From: Sphingomonas sp. LaA6.9
GTDB lineage: Bacteria > Pseudomonadota > Alphaproteobacteria > Sphingomonadales > Sphingomonadaceae
DNA length: 64,000 nt
Reading direction: 5' to 3'
NCBI RefSeq assembly: GCF_022601895.1
Contig: NZ_JAKVIO010000007.1
Location: forward strand, 1-64,000
A program made the translations under genes and the position numbers. The notes beneath the pieces are model-generated. The model was not told the origin of the DNA, did no database searches, and saw nothing but the letters and a program-made list of their open reading frames with translations. How positions within the stretch are numbered: position 1 is the first letter of the stretch; each line of letters begins with the position of its first letter. Below, in pieces: positions 8,877 through 17,788 of the stretch.

Positions 8877-10142
8877 ATGATCGAGAAGGGCATCGACTGC
8901 GGATCATTGATCCGTTCCATGGGTGAGGCCGCGCGCGGCGCGGCGCAATCGCTTGCCGGCGCCTCGAGCGCGCGCAAGGCCGCCGCGCTCGAGGCGGCAG
9001 CGGCAGCGATCCTGGCCGAACGCGACACGATCCTCGCCGCCAATGCCGAGGATATGGCGCGCGGCAGTGCCAATGGCCTTTCACCTGCGCTGCTCGACCG
9101 GCTCAGCCTTGATGTGAAGCGGCTCGAGGCGATGGCCGCCGGCGTCGAGGCGGTGGCGCATCTGCGCGATCCCGTCGGCCGGATCATCGACGAGACGCTG
9201 CGGCCCAACGGGCTCATCCTTCAGCGCGTGCGCGTGCCGCTCGGCGTGATCGGCATCATCTACGAAAGCCGGCCCAACGTCACCGCCGATGCGGGGGCGC
9301 TGTGCCTCAAATCGGGCAATGCCGCGATCCTGCGCGGCGGCTCGGAGGCGATGGCGAGCAACCGCGCGATCCATGCTGCGCTCGTGCGCGGGATCGTTTC
9401 CGAAGGGCTGCCCGAACACGCGATCCAGCTTGTCGGCGTCACTGACCGTGCGGCGGTGGGCGCGATGCTGACGGCGTCGGGGCTGATCGACATCATCGTC
9501 CCGCGCGGCGGCAAGTCGCTCGTCGCGCGCGTGCAGGAAGAGGCGCGCGTGCCCGTGCTCGCCCACCTCGACGGCATCAACCACGTCTATGTCGACGCGG
9601 CGGCCGATCCGGCCAAGGCGATCGACATCACCGTCAACGCCAAGATGCGTCGCACGGGCGTGTGCGGCGCGATGGAGACGCTGCTCATCGACCGTGGCTA
9701 TGCCGCGCCCGGGACGCTGGTCGACGCGCTCATCGACGCGGGCTGCACGGTGCGGGGCGACGCCGACGCTCAGGCGCTTGATCCGCGCGTTGCCGAAGCC
9801 GGTGACGAAGACTGGGACACCGAATATCTCGACGCCATCGCCTCGGTCGCATTTGTCGACGGGGTCGAGGGCGCAATGGCGCATATCGCGCGCCACGGGT
9901 CGCATCACACCGACGCGATCATCACCGAAGACAAGGCCGTCGCAGAGCGCTTCCTTGGCGGCGTCGACAGCGCGATCGTCGCGCATAATGCGTCGACGCA
10001 GTTCGCCGATGGCGGCGAATTCGGCCTAGGCGCAGAGATCGGCATCTCGACCGGCCGGCTCCACGCGCGCGGCCCCGTCGCGCTCGAAGGGCTCACGACC
10101 TACAAATGGCTGGTCCGCGGAACGGGGCAGACGCGGCCCTGA
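8877..10142 (+). CDS. proA: Glutamate-5-semialdehyde dehydrogenase
   Basis: Second enzyme of proline synthesis: reduces gamma-glutamyl phosphate to glutamate-5-semialdehyde with NADPH in the cytoplasm. The 421-residue protein has the ProA signature [14 protein letters not shown], the cofactor region [12 protein letters not shown], and the active-site cysteine Cys263 in [12 protein letters not shown]. Length is normal. The start ATG 8877 has GGAG directly before it, which is too close to be ideal; ATG 8919 is an alternative. No proB is nearby. It is the first gene of the proA-nadD-rsfS-rlmH-envC chain; its TGA overlaps the nadD ATG by one base. Confidence 0.96.
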   Translation: MIEKGIDCGSLIRSMGEAARGAAQSLAGASSARKAAALEAAAAAILAERDTILAANAEDMARGSANGLSPALLDRLSLDVKRLEAMAAGVEAVAHLRDPVGRIIDETLRPNGLILQRVRVPLGVIGIIYESRPNVTADAGALCLKSGNAAILRGGSEAMASNRAIHAALVRGIVSEGLPEHAIQLVGVTDRAAVGAMLTASGLIDIIVPRGGKSLVARVQEEARVPVLAHLDGINHVYVDAAADPAKAIDITVNAKMRRTGVCGAMETLLIDRGYAAPGTLVDALIDAGCTVRGDADAQALDPRVAEAGDEDWDTEYLDAIASVAFVDGVEGAMAHIARHGSHHTDAIITEDKAVAERFLGGVDSAIVAHNASTQFADGGEFGLGAEIGISTGRLHARGPVALEGLTTYKWLVRGTGQTRP

Positions 10143-10774
10143 TGGCGCGCGTCGGCCTTCTCGGCGGATCCTTCAACCCTGCGCATAGCGGACATCGCAA
10201 GATCAGCCTGTTCGCGATGGCGGCGCTGGGGCTCGACGAGGTGTGGTGGCTGGTGTCGCCGGGCAATCCGCTAAAGGACGGGGCGGGCGACATGGCGCCG
10301 CTGCGCGCGCGGCTTGCATCGGCGAACAGGATGGCGCGCGGCAGCAGGATTCGCGCGACCGCGATCGAGGCGCAAATGGGCACGCGATATACGATCGACA
10401 CGCTCCGCGCGCTCACGCGACGCTATCCAAAGATCGACTTTATCTGGTTGATGGGGGCCGACAATCTCGGCCAGTTTCACCGCTGGCGCGACTGGCGGGC
10501 AATTGCAGCCACAGTCCCGATTGCCGTAATCGCGCGTCCGGGTTATGATGGCACTGCCCGCGCAAGCCCTGCGATGGGTTGGCTCAGGGGGTTCGTCCGC
10601 CCCGCATGCCAGAGAAACAGTTGGACGCAATGGAGTTTGCCGGCGCTCGTGCTGTTGCGCTTTCGCCCCGACCCAACCTCCGCAACCCGTCTGCGACAGG
10701 CAGACCCCCATTGGCACCACGTCTTCGGCCGGAGCGCTCCGCGCGACGGTCTGACACGAGTGCCGATACCCTGA
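10142..10774 (+). CDS. nadD: Nicotinate-nucleotide adenylyltransferase
   Basis: Joins ATP and nicotinate mononucleotide to give deamido-NAD, the common step of NAD synthesis. The 210-residue protein opens with the nucleotidyltransferase motif GGSFNPAHSGH, has WLVSPGNPLK and LMGADNLGQFHRW, and ends with a degenerate form of the second motif (TSATRLRQ for the usual SSTxIR). The start ATG 10142 shares its A with the proA stop (TGATG), so translation is likely coupled. Confidence 0.94.
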   Translation: MARVGLLGGSFNPAHSGHRKISLFAMAALGLDEVWWLVSPGNPLKDGAGDMAPLRARLASANRMARGSRIRATAIEAQMGTRYTIDTLRALTRRYPKIDFIWLMGADNLGQFHRWRDWRAIAATVPIAVIARPGYDGTARASPAMGWLRGFVRPACQRNSWTQWSLPALVLLRFRPDPTSATRLRQADPHWHHVFGRSAPRDGLTRVPIP

Positions 10775-10784
10775 AGGAGCAACC

Positions 10785-11171
10785 TTGCCAGCCACCGCTT
10801 CCGCAAAAGTGCCCAATGACGCCGAAGGCGTCGAGGCGCTTCATCAACTCGTGCTCTCTTCGCTCGAAGACGACCAGGCGGTAGAGACGGTCTCCATCCC
10901 GCTAGCCGGAAAAAGCAGCATCGCCGATCACATGGTGATCGCGAGCGGCCGTTCTACGCGTCAGGTCGCCTCGATGGCGCAGAAACTCGTCGAGAAGATC
11001 AAGGCCGAGTTTCACCGGTCCGCGCGCATCGAGGGGCTTCCCAATGCCGATTGGGTGCTGATCGACGCGGGCGATGTGATCGTCCATCTCTTCCGTCCCG
11101 AGGTTCGTAGCTTCTACAATCTCGAGCGGATGTGGAATTTCGGGGACGCGCCCGCCGCCAACGAAGGCTGA
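10785..11171 (+). CDS. rsfS: Ribosome silencing factor RsfS
   Basis: Binds ribosomal protein uL14 and blocks subunit joining when nutrients run low. The 128-residue protein has the family core DHMVIASGRSTRQV, GLPNADWVLIDAGDVIVHLF and RSFYNLERMW. It starts at TTG 10785: AAGGAG (10774-10779) lies 5 bases before it and no ATG fits. It follows nadD by 10 bases and precedes rlmH by 13, the usual order in alphaproteobacteria. Confidence 0.94.
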   Translation: MPATASAKVPNDAEGVEALHQLVLSSLEDDQAVETVSIPLAGKSSIADHMVIASGRSTRQVASMAQKLVEKIKAEFHRSARIEGLPNADWVLIDAGDVIVHLFRPEVRSFYNLERMWNFGDAPAANEG

Positions 11172-11184
11172 GCGCGGACCCAAG

Positions 11185-11607
11185 ATGCTGCTCCATATCG
11201 TCGCCCGCGGGCGCATTGGCCGCGGGCCCGAGGCGGAGCTAGTCGATCGCTATGTCAAACGGCTGAACTGGCCGTTCAGGATGACCGAGCTGCCCGACAC
11301 CGGCGGCAAGATGCCTGTGCTTGAGCCGGGCACGGTGACGGTGATGCTCGACGAGAAGGGCGAGCAGCTGGGCTCGCTGCAATTCGCCAAGAAACTGGAG
11401 GCCTGGCGCGACCAGGGGCGGCGCGAGGTGCGCTTCCTCATCGGCGCGGCCGATGGCTTCGACGACGCGCAGCGCGCGCACGCAGACTTGCTGATCGCCT
11501 TTGGAAAGGCGACCTGGCCGCACCTCATGGCGCGCGCGATGCTCGCCGAACAATTGTGGCGCGCCACCTCCATCCTTGCCAACCACCCCTATCATCGCGA
11601 AGGATAG
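11185..11607 (+). CDS. rlmH: 23S rRNA (pseudouridine-1915-N3)-methyltransferase
   Basis: A small SPOUT methyltransferase, 140 residues, that methylates pseudouridine 1915 in helix 69 of 23S rRNA with S-adenosylmethionine. The knot region FLIGAADGFDDA and the C-terminal QLWRATSILANHPYHRE are the family's cofactor and substrate-binding marks. It is sandwiched between rsfS and envC with gaps of 13 and 5 bases, consistent with one transcript. Confidence 0.95.
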   Translation: MLLHIVARGRIGRGPEAELVDRYVKRLNWPFRMTELPDTGGKMPVLEPGTVTVMLDEKGEQLGSLQFAKKLEAWRDQGRREVRFLIGAADGFDDAQRAHADLLIAFGKATWPHLMARAMLAEQLWRATSILANHPYHREG

Positions 11608-11612
11608 TCCGC

Positions 11613-12809
11613 ATGAAGCGGGTGGCGATATGGGGTGGGATCGCGGTGCTGGGCCTGGGCCTCGGTGCCGCCACGCTTTCGCCCGCGGCGACGACGCTGA
11701 AGGACGAGCAGCGCGCGCTCATCAAGGCCAAGCAGGACGCGCTGATCGCGCATCAGCGCTCGCGCCAGTTCGAGCATGACGCCGCCGCGGAACGTGACGA
11801 GGCGGTCCGCGCGAAACGGCTCGCCGCAGCGGTCGCCGCGCGCATTCAGGAAGCCGAGGCGGGAATCGCCGCGGCCGAGGCACGCATTGCGATCGTTGCG
11901 CGCTTTCAGGCCGCCCAGCGCGCGCGGCTCGCCGAAAAACAGGGCGCGATCGTCCGTCTTGTCGCGGCGCTGCAGACGATGTCGCGCCGCCCGCCCGTGC
12001 TTGCGATCGTCCAGCCCGGGTCGACGCGCGATGTCGTCCATGTCCGCTCGCTGCTCGCAACCGTCATGCCCGTGGTCGAGGAACGCACCGCCGGGTTGCG
12101 CGACGAGGTTGCGCGCGGGCGCGCGCTCAGGCGTACCGCGGATCACGCGGCGGCGGCGCTGCGCGAAGGGCGGCAGAAGCTTCAGGCCGAGCGCGTGGCG
12201 CTGGCGCGGCTGGAGGCCGAGCACCGCGCGCGCTCGCAGCGCTACGCCAACAGCGCGATGTTCGAATCGGACCGCGCGCTCGCGCTCGGCGAGGAGGCGC
12301 GCGACATCACCGACCTGATGGACGAGCTGGAAGTGGCTGCGGTCACCCGCGAGGCGCTGGAAAGCCTGCCGGGGCCTCTGCTCAGGCCGCGCGCGATCAA
12401 TGGTGCCGCGCACGCACCGGTCGACCGCCGGCCCGCCGCAACGCGAAACCCGCCCTACCGGCTGCCGGTGGTGGGCGAGGTCGTGACCGGGTTGGGCGAA
12501 GTGTCCGTGGCGGGCACGCGCTCCAGGGGGATCACGCTCCAGACCGCACCCGATGCGCAGGTGGTCGCGCCGACAAGCGGCCGCATCGCCTTTGCCGCGC
12601 CCTGGCGCGGCTATGGCCAGATCGTGATCATCGACCATGGCGGCGGCGTGACGACACTGATCACGGGCATGACGCGGCTCGGCGTCAAGGTGGGCGACAA
12701 TGTCGAGCAGGGCAGTCCGCTTGGCCGCGCCGGGCAGGGGCGGCCGACGATCACGGTCGAGCTGCGCCGCGACGGCCAGCCCGTCGATATCGTGCCGCTC
12801 GTCAGCTGA
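11613..12809 (+). CDS. Murein hydrolase activator EnvC family protein
   Basis: A periplasmic division factor of 398 residues: signal peptide (AIWGGIAVLGLGLGAATLSPA), a long Ala/Arg/Glu-rich coiled coil (about 28-230), a linker, then a LytM domain in the last 110 residues. The LytM domain has lost the zinc ligands: the HxxxD position reads SRGITL and the HxH position reads TITVE, as in EnvC proteins that activate amidases without cutting peptidoglycan themselves. Start ATG 11613 is 5 bases after rlmH. The envC-ctpA order is common in alphaproteobacteria. Confidence 0.88.
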   Translation: MKRVAIWGGIAVLGLGLGAATLSPAATTLKDEQRALIKAKQDALIAHQRSRQFEHDAAAERDEAVRAKRLAAAVAARIQEAEAGIAAAEARIAIVARFQAAQRARLAEKQGAIVRLVAALQTMSRRPPVLAIVQPGSTRDVVHVRSLLATVMPVVEERTAGLRDEVARGRALRRTADHAAAALREGRQKLQAERVALARLEAEHRARSQRYANSAMFESDRALALGEEARDITDLMDELEVAAVTREALESLPGPLLRPRAINGAAHAPVDRRPAATRNPPYRLPVVGEVVTGLGEVSVAGTRSRGITLQTAPDAQVVAPTSGRIAFAAPWRGYGQIVIIDHGGGVTTLITGMTRLGVKVGDNVEQGSPLGRAGQGRPTITVELRRDGQPVDIVPLVS

Positions 12810-12847
12810 GGTTCAGGAAACATGCGTAAGCTGGTCGGGCTCCCTGT

Positions 12848-12880
12848 GGGGAAGGGGTTTGGCGGTGCCTGCCCCTTCCC
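12848..12880 (+). terminator. GC-rich hairpin after envC (possible terminator)
   Basis: GGGAAGGGG (12849-12857) pairs with CCCCTTCCC (12872-12880) across a 14-base loop, 39 bases after the envC stop. There is no T-run, so intrinsic termination is doubtful. The gap 12810-12990 otherwise shows nothing clear. Confidence 0.35.
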
Positions 12881-12990
12881 TGCTCCCTCACCGTTCGATC
12901 AGGGGCCGAACTTGCATTTCTCCGGCGCGTAAAAGCCTGTATGCTGCCCGGCAATTTCTGGGACTCCTTACTGCAGGAACCGTGACACAA

Positions 12991-14325
12991 ATGCCCAAGC
13001 CCATGATTCGCGCTGCCCTTGCCCTTTCGGCGGTGGCGCTGGTGCCCGCGACGACAGCCAGCATGGCCGCGGTGGATGCGACGACCTGGCGCGAGCTCGA
13101 CCAGTTCCTTGCCGTTTTCGAGCGCGTGCGCGCCGATTATGTCGAAAAGGTCGATGACGAGGCGCTGATCAAGGGCGCGATCGACGGCATGCTGTCCAGC
13201 CTCGATCCGCACAGCTCCTATCTCGACGCGCGCGATTTCGAGAATATGCGCACGCAGACCGATGGCGCCTATGGCGGGCTGGGCCTCACCGTCTCGATGG
13301 AAGACGGCGCGGTGAAGGTGATCACGCCGACCGAGGACACGCCTGCGTACAAGGCGGGGATCAAGGCGGGCGACTATATTACGCACCTCGACGGCACGCT
13401 GATCTATGGCGGCACGCTCGACGAGGCGGTCGACCAGATGCGCGGCAAGCCGGGCACGTCGATCAAGCTCACCATCGTCCGCCCCGGCCGCGACAAGCCC
13501 TTCGACGTCACGCTCACGCGCGAGATCATCGAGCTGAAGCCGGTGAAGTGGGAGGTGAAGAACAAGGTCGGCATCATCAACATCAATAGCTTCTCGCGCA
13601 CCACGGCGGAGAGCGTGCGCGCCGCGATCGTCGGCGTCGAGAAGTCGCTGGGCGCCAAGCCACTCGGCTATGTGATCGACCTGCGCTCCAACCCGGGCGG
13701 ATTGCTCGATCAGGCGGTCGAGGTGTCCGACGTGTTCCTCGAACGCGGCGAGGTCGTCTCGCAGCGGGGTCGCCAGAAGGGCGATATCGAGCGCTTCTAT
13801 GCGCGTCCGGGCGACATGGCGAAGGGTCTGCCCATCGTCGTGCTCGTCGATTCGGGCTCGGCGTCGGCCGCCGAGATCGTCGCCGGTGCGATCCAGGATC
13901 ACCACCGCGGCGTCGTGATGGGCGAACGCAGCTTTGGCAAGGGATCGGTGCAGACGCTGCTGCCGCTGACCGACACCACCGCGCTGCGGCTGACCACCGC
14001 GCGCTATTATACGCCCTCGGGTCGCTCGGTGCAGGAAGGCGGGATCGAACCCGACATCCAGGTGCCGCAGCTTTCGGATCCCGACTACAAGACGCGCCCG
14101 CGCTTCCGCGAGGCCGATCTCAAGCGCCACCTCATCAACGAGGCCAAGGTCGACAACAGCGTCCTCGAAGAGGATGCCAAGGACGATCCGCGCTTCAAGA
14201 TGACGGCCGAGGAGTTGAAGAAAAAGGGCGTCGAGGACTTCCAGCTCACCTACGCCATCGACTCGATCACGCGGCTCAACAAGCCGCTGACGGTTGCGGC
14301 GGCCCGTCCGACTCCCAAGCGCTGA
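12991..14325 (+). CDS. ctpA: C-terminal processing peptidase, S41 family
   Basis: A periplasmic serine protease of 444 residues: signal peptide (LALSAVALVPATTASMAAVD), a PDZ domain (about 85-170, GGLGLTVSMEDG to AYKAGIKAGDYI) and the S41 catalytic core. The Ser/Lys dyad is Ser292 in GSASAAEIVAGA and Lys317 in SFGKGSVQT, at the 25-residue spacing seen in CtpB. It removes C-terminal tails of envelope proteins, often hydrolases. ATG 12991 is chosen because it opens the signal peptide; the frame itself extends further upstream. The next gene, dsbB, starts 19 bases on. Confidence 0.93.
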   Translation: MPKPMIRAALALSAVALVPATTASMAAVDATTWRELDQFLAVFERVRADYVEKVDDEALIKGAIDGMLSSLDPHSSYLDARDFENMRTQTDGAYGGLGLTVSMEDGAVKVITPTEDTPAYKAGIKAGDYITHLDGTLIYGGTLDEAVDQMRGKPGTSIKLTIVRPGRDKPFDVTLTREIIELKPVKWEVKNKVGIININSFSRTTAESVRAAIVGVEKSLGAKPLGYVIDLRSNPGGLLDQAVEVSDVFLERGEVVSQRGRQKGDIERFYARPGDMAKGLPIVVLVDSGSASAAEIVAGAIQDHHRGVVMGERSFGKGSVQTLLPLTDTTALRLTTARYYTPSGRSVQEGGIEPDIQVPQLSDPDYKTRPRFREADLKRHLINEAKVDNSVLEEDAKDDPRFKMTAEELKKKGVEDFQLTYAIDSITRLNKPLTVAAARPTPKR

Positions 14326-14344
14326 CACGGACCGGGGGATCGTG

Positions 14345-14824
14345 ATGGACGCACTTGGCAAGGCGCGGGCGCTCGCGCTGCTTACGCCTGCAGCGCTTTT
14401 GGGCGGCGCGCTCGGTTCGCAATATCTGGGCGGGCTCCACCCGTGCGAGATGTGTTACTGGCAGCGCTGGCCGCACTGGGCGGCGCTCGCGCTCGCGCTG
14501 CTGGCGATCGCGCTGCGCAAGAGCGCGGCCGGGTTCTTGCTCCTCGCGCTTGCCGGCCTCGCGATCTTTGTCAGCGGCGCGATCGGTGTCTTCCACGCCG
14601 GCGTCGAATATGGCTGGTGGGAAGGGCTGACGAGCTGCTCGACCACGCTTTCGGGGGGTAGCACCGAGGATATATTGAACTCGATCATGGCGACCCCGGT
14701 GGTGCGCTGCGATCAGGCCCAATGGACGCTCGGCGGAATCTCGCTTGCCGGCTTCAACGCGATCTTTTCGATCGGCGCCGCGATCGCCATATGGATGCTG
14801 ATGGCGAAGGCGAGGAAGCAATGA
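14345..14824 (+). CDS. dsbB: Disulfide bond formation protein B
   Basis: A 159-residue inner-membrane protein with four helices that reoxidises DsbA and passes electrons to quinone. It has the first redox pair Cys34/Cys37 (CEMCYWQRW) and the second periplasmic pair Cys98/Cys122. The start is ATG 14345, with a GTG one codon upstream. Its stop overlaps the ATG of the next gene, a ubiquinone synthesis gene (ATGA), so the quinone partner and the redox protein are made together. Confidence 0.9.
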   Translation: MDALGKARALALLTPAALLGGALGSQYLGGLHPCEMCYWQRWPHWAALALALLAIALRKSAAGFLLLALAGLAIFVSGAIGVFHAGVEYGWWEGLTSCSTTLSGGSTEDILNSIMATPVVRCDQAQWTLGGISLAGFNAIFSIGAAIAIWMLMAKARKQ

Positions 14825-15357
14825 ACCCGATACGGCCCGGCGAGCGACGTCCCGACACCGCCTCGATGCTCCGCGTCGACCAGGCGGGCGAGTTCGGCGC
14901 GACGCGGATCTATGCCGGGCAGCTGGCGGTGATGGGCGACCGGCTCCCCGCCGCGCGCACGATTGCGGGCATGGCGGCGCAGGAAGAGCGTCACCGCAAA
15001 CATTTCGACACGATGATCGCGCAGCGCGGGGTGCGTCCGACGCTGCTCCAGCCGGTATGGCATGTGGCGGGCTTCGCGCTTGGCGCGGTCACCGCGGCGC
15101 TCGGTCCCGAAGCCGCGATGGCCTGCACCGCCGCGATCGAGACCGAGATCGACAAGCATTATTCCGAGCAGCTCGAGCAACTGGGCGACAGCGACCCCGA
15201 ACTTGCCTCGGCGATCGCCGAATTTCAGGCGGAGGAGGTCGAGCACCGCGATGCCGCGCTCGCGGCGGGCGCCGAAAATGCACCGGGCTATCCGCTGCTC
15301 AGTGCTGCGATCCGCATGGGGTGCCGCGCCGCCATCGCATTGTCGAAGCGGATCTGA
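14821..15357 (+). CDS. coq7: Demethoxyubiquinone hydroxylase (Coq7/CAT5 family)
   Basis: A 178-residue di-iron monooxygenase for the last hydroxylation in ubiquinone synthesis. The four-helix carboxylate bundle is readable: Glu24 (DQAGEFGA), Glu55 and His58 (EERH), Glu107 (AIETEID), Glu139 and His142 (EEVEH). A hydrophobic stretch around residues 80-103 would dip into the membrane. Length matches bacterial Coq7. The start ATG 14821 overlaps dsbB by 4 bases. Confidence 0.94.
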   Translation: MNPIRPGERRPDTASMLRVDQAGEFGATRIYAGQLAVMGDRLPAARTIAGMAAQEERHRKHFDTMIAQRGVRPTLLQPVWHVAGFALGAVTAALGPEAAMACTAAIETEIDKHYSEQLEQLGDSDPELASAIAEFQAEEVEHRDAALAAGAENAPGYPLLSAAIRMGCRAAIALSKRI

Positions 15358-15407
15358 CGTAACGGGGCGCCGTGCGTATCAACGGGGTAGCGTAAAGGAT
15401 TGATCGA

Positions 15408-15800
15408 ATGAAAAGCCCCATCCTCCTCGCGGCGCTTGCCCTTGCGGGTGCCGTCGCAACCCCGGCCGGCGCGCAGGAGACCGAGCGGATGCTCGTCATC
15501 TATGGCGACGACGAATGCCCGCGCGGGCAAAGCGAGGACGAGATCGTCGTCTGCGCGCGCCATCCCGAGTCCGAGCGCTTCCGGATCCCCGAGCGCTTCC
15601 GCGAAAAGGAAATTTCGCCGCAAAATGCCAATGAAAGCTGGGCAGTGCGCGCGGAAGCGCTTGAATATGCGGGCAGAACTGGCATCAACAGCTGCTCGGT
15701 CGTGGGGCCGGGTGGCTGGACGGGCTGCTATGCCGAGATGCTGCGCATCGCGAACGCGGAACGGCGACAGGCAGCGCGTGAGCGCGCCCGCGTTCCGTGA
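15408..15800 (+). CDS. Secreted protein of unknown function, paralogue A
   Basis: A 130-residue protein with a clear signal peptide (ILLAALALAGAVATPAGAQE). The mature part has YGDDECP, DEIVVCAR, ERFRIPERF, LEYAGRTGI and two more cysteines (NSCS and TGCY), giving four cysteines that could form two disulfides. No known domain is recognised. The next gene (15943) encodes a shorter-spaced paralogue with the same order of motifs, so the pair arose by duplication. AAGGA precedes the ATG by 7 bases. Its role is unknown; an envelope location is inferred. Confidence 0.75.
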   Translation: MKSPILLAALALAGAVATPAGAQETERMLVIYGDDECPRGQSEDEIVVCARHPESERFRIPERFREKEISPQNANESWAVRAEALEYAGRTGINSCSVVGPGGWTGCYAEMLRIANAERRQAARERARVP

Positions 15801-15942
15801 TAGGCTGAAAGCGGCGATTGCGAGACGAGGGGAAGCGCCCCGCGACTCGGAAATTGCGGAATAACAAGGATATGGAGCGGCAGATCCGATAGAGTCGGGC
15901 CGGAAGCCGCTCCCAGGGTCAGGCAGGGTTGAGGAGGAAGTT

Positions 15943-16428
15943 ATGATACGTCTTGTGGCCCCCGCAATTCTGCTGGCGCTTGTACCCTTGGGCGCGGCGC
16001 ATGCACAGGAGCGCGAGCGAATCAACCAGATCGTCGTCTATGGCGACGATCCATGCCCCGCGAGCAGCGCCGACGAGATTGTCGTGTGCGCGCGCAAGGG
16101 CGAGAATGAGCGCTTCCGCATTCCCGAGAACCTGCGCGGCAATCCCAATGATCCGGCGCGCGACAGCTGGGCGAACCATGCCGAGCGGCTCGAATATGTC
16201 GGCCGCACGGGCATCGGTTCGTGCAGCACCGCGGGATCGGGCGGTGCGTCGGGTTGCTTCAACCAGATCATGCGCCAGGCGCGCGAGGAACTTGCGTATG
16301 GCGACGGCACCAACTGGACCGGGCTCGTCGAGGCCGCGCGCGAGGAACGCCTGAGCCGCATCGACGCTGAAACCGCGCGTATCGAGGCGCAGATCAAGGC
16401 CGAAGAGGCGGCCAAGGCGCCGCAATAG
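15943..16428 (+). CDS. Secreted protein of unknown function, paralogue B
   Basis: A 161-residue paralogue of the preceding gene product: signal peptide ending near GAAHAQE, then YGDDPCP, DEIVVCARKGENERFRIPE, LEYVGRTGIGSCS and SGCFNQIM with the same four cysteines. It differs by an extra C-terminal ~35-residue charged helix (RIDAETARIEAQIKAEEAAK). GGAGGAAGTT just before ATG 15943 is a strong ribosome-binding site. The 142-base gap between the two paralogues shows no other gene. Confidence 0.78.
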   Translation: MIRLVAPAILLALVPLGAAHAQERERINQIVVYGDDPCPASSADEIVVCARKGENERFRIPENLRGNPNDPARDSWANHAERLEYVGRTGIGSCSTAGSGGASGCFNQIMRQAREELAYGDGTNWTGLVEAAREERLSRIDAETARIEAQIKAEEAAKAPQ

Positions 16429-16472
16429 GGATGCCTCGCCTCGCTGCTGATGCAGGCTGAGAGGAGCAGATC

Positions 16473-17198
16473 ATGAAGGGCAGCGTGCTGATCGTTGGCG
16501 TCGGTGCCTCACAGGGACTGGGTGCCGCGATCGCGCGCCGCTTTGCGTCCGAAGGCTATCCGGTGGTGATCGCGGGCCGCAATGCGGCGAAGCTGGAACA
16601 GACGCGGCAGGAACTCGAAGCTTCGGGCGCGCGCGTTACCGCCGTCGTTGGAGACGGATCGCTGGCGGCGGACGCCCAGAACTTCGTCGACGCCGCCGTC
16701 GCACAGGCGCCGCTGGAGCTTGCGATCCACAATGCGGGGTCCAACCAGCCCTCGCCATTCCTGAATGTATCGGAAGCGAGCTTCGAATCGCACTGGCGCG
16801 AGCACGCGCTTGGCGGTTTCCATCTCGCGCAGGCCGCGATCCCGAGGCTGCTGGAGAGGGGCGCCGGTGGCCTGTTCTTTACGGGCGCGAGCGGCAGCCT
16901 GCGCGGCAAGGCGAACTTCGCACCCTTCGCCGCCGCCAAGGCGGCGCTGCGCGCGCTCGCCCAGAGTCTGGCACGCGAGTTCGGGCCGCAGAACATCCAT
17001 GTCGCGCATGTCGTGATCGACGGCGGCATCGAGGGCGATCGCCTCCTGACGCTGCGCCCGCAGGTAAAGGCGCAGCGCGGCGTGGACGGCATGCTCAACA
17101 TCGACGCGATCGCCGAGGCCTATTGGGTGCTGCATCAACAGCACCGCAGCGCATGGACGCTCGAACTCGATTTGCGCCCATGGTCTGAAAATTTCTGA
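16473..17198 (+). CDS. Short-chain dehydrogenase/reductase family protein with altered active site
   Basis: A 241-residue Rossmann-fold protein. The cofactor loop reads GVGASQGLGAAIARRF and the NAG motif HNAGSNQPSP is present. At the catalytic YxxxK position the sequence is FAAAK (in NFAPFAAAKAALRALAQ): Lys is kept but Tyr is replaced by Phe, and the expected catalytic Ser lies in TGASGSLRG. The protein may bind NAD(P) without normal dehydrogenase chemistry, or use another residue. The ATG has a GAG/AGGAG site upstream. A strong hairpin follows the gene. Confidence 0.85.
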   Translation: MKGSVLIVGVGASQGLGAAIARRFASEGYPVVIAGRNAAKLEQTRQELEASGARVTAVVGDGSLAADAQNFVDAAVAQAPLELAIHNAGSNQPSPFLNVSEASFESHWREHALGGFHLAQAAIPRLLERGAGGLFFTGASGSLRGKANFAPFAAAKAALRALAQSLAREFGPQNIHVAHVVIDGGIEGDRLLTLRPQVKAQRGVDGMLNIDAIAEAYWVLHQQHRSAWTLELDLRPWSENF

Positions 17199-17243
17199 GC
17201 GGCAGGCGTGGTGGAAGGCGTGATCGGCCGTCGGCTTTGTTGT

Positions 17244-17266
17244 GGAAAGCGGACTCTCCGCTTTCC
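17244..17266. terminator. Perfect 10-bp hairpin between convergent genes
   Basis: GGAAAGCGGA (17244-17253) and TCCGCTTTCC (17257-17266) pair perfectly around CTC. It sits between the 3' ends of the SDR gene and the small membrane-protein gene, where a two-way transcription barrier is expected, but there is no T-run. It may also be a REP-type repeat, since GAAAGCGGACATTCGC follows 23 bases later. Confidence 0.4.
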
Positions 17267-17310
17267 AGTCGAGTCCGGTGAAAGCGGACATTCGCCGGTT
17301 GTGGCGACGG

Positions 17311-17607
17311 CTATCGCGTTCTGTAGAGCAAAGCATACAGCAACGAGTGAATTACGATGAACAGCCCTAGGGAGAAGAGCCAGAGAAAGGCGAGTTTCAA
17401 CGCAAAGGCAAATCCAGCCGCCACACCCGCAGCACAGACGATGCAAGTTCGGATGTTGGCTTTGGAGCTACCGAACGCGAGCTCCCTATAACCGCAGCAC
17501 GGTGTTGTCGGGAACCCGACCCTTAAAAATGCACTTAGGTGTGTGTAAATCGCCCAGTCGAGGGCAATTGACACGAACGCTTCAATCGCAACCTGTAGCA
17601 GCTCCAT
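17311..17607 (-). CDS. Small membrane protein of unknown function
   Basis: A 98-residue protein with two or three hydrophobic segments (VAIEAFVSIALDWAIY; CIVCAAGVAAGFAFALKLAF; WLFSLGLFIVIHSLLYALLY). No family is recognised. Base composition is less GC-rich than the neighbours, which hints at recent arrival. The frame is open to 17766, but ATG 17607 fits the hydrophobic start best; its ribosome-binding site is weak. This gene call is less certain than most. Confidence 0.5.
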   Translation of the reverse strand: MELLQVAIEAFVSIALDWAIYTHLSAFLRVGFPTTPCCGYRELAFGSSKANIRTCIVCAAGVAAGFAFALKLAFLWLFSLGLFIVIHSLLYALLYRTR

Positions 17608-17788
17608 CACTCTACAAACGCCCCTTTGCCCCGGCCGGTCTGCCGGTCCCCGCGAGCGTTTGCAATGTCGTCGGGTGCCGGCAGTCCGGTTTTGGCGTCT
17701 GCGGGCGACGCCGGGAATGACCACCTTGTCGGCGTGACCTGCCGCCCGGACCACTATCGGCCCCATCCGCCCGCACTTCGATCAACGA

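Noticed and set aside
17244-17266. Classic intrinsic terminator
   Set aside because: The stem is strong but no T-run follows on either strand, so it is listed only as a possible barrier.
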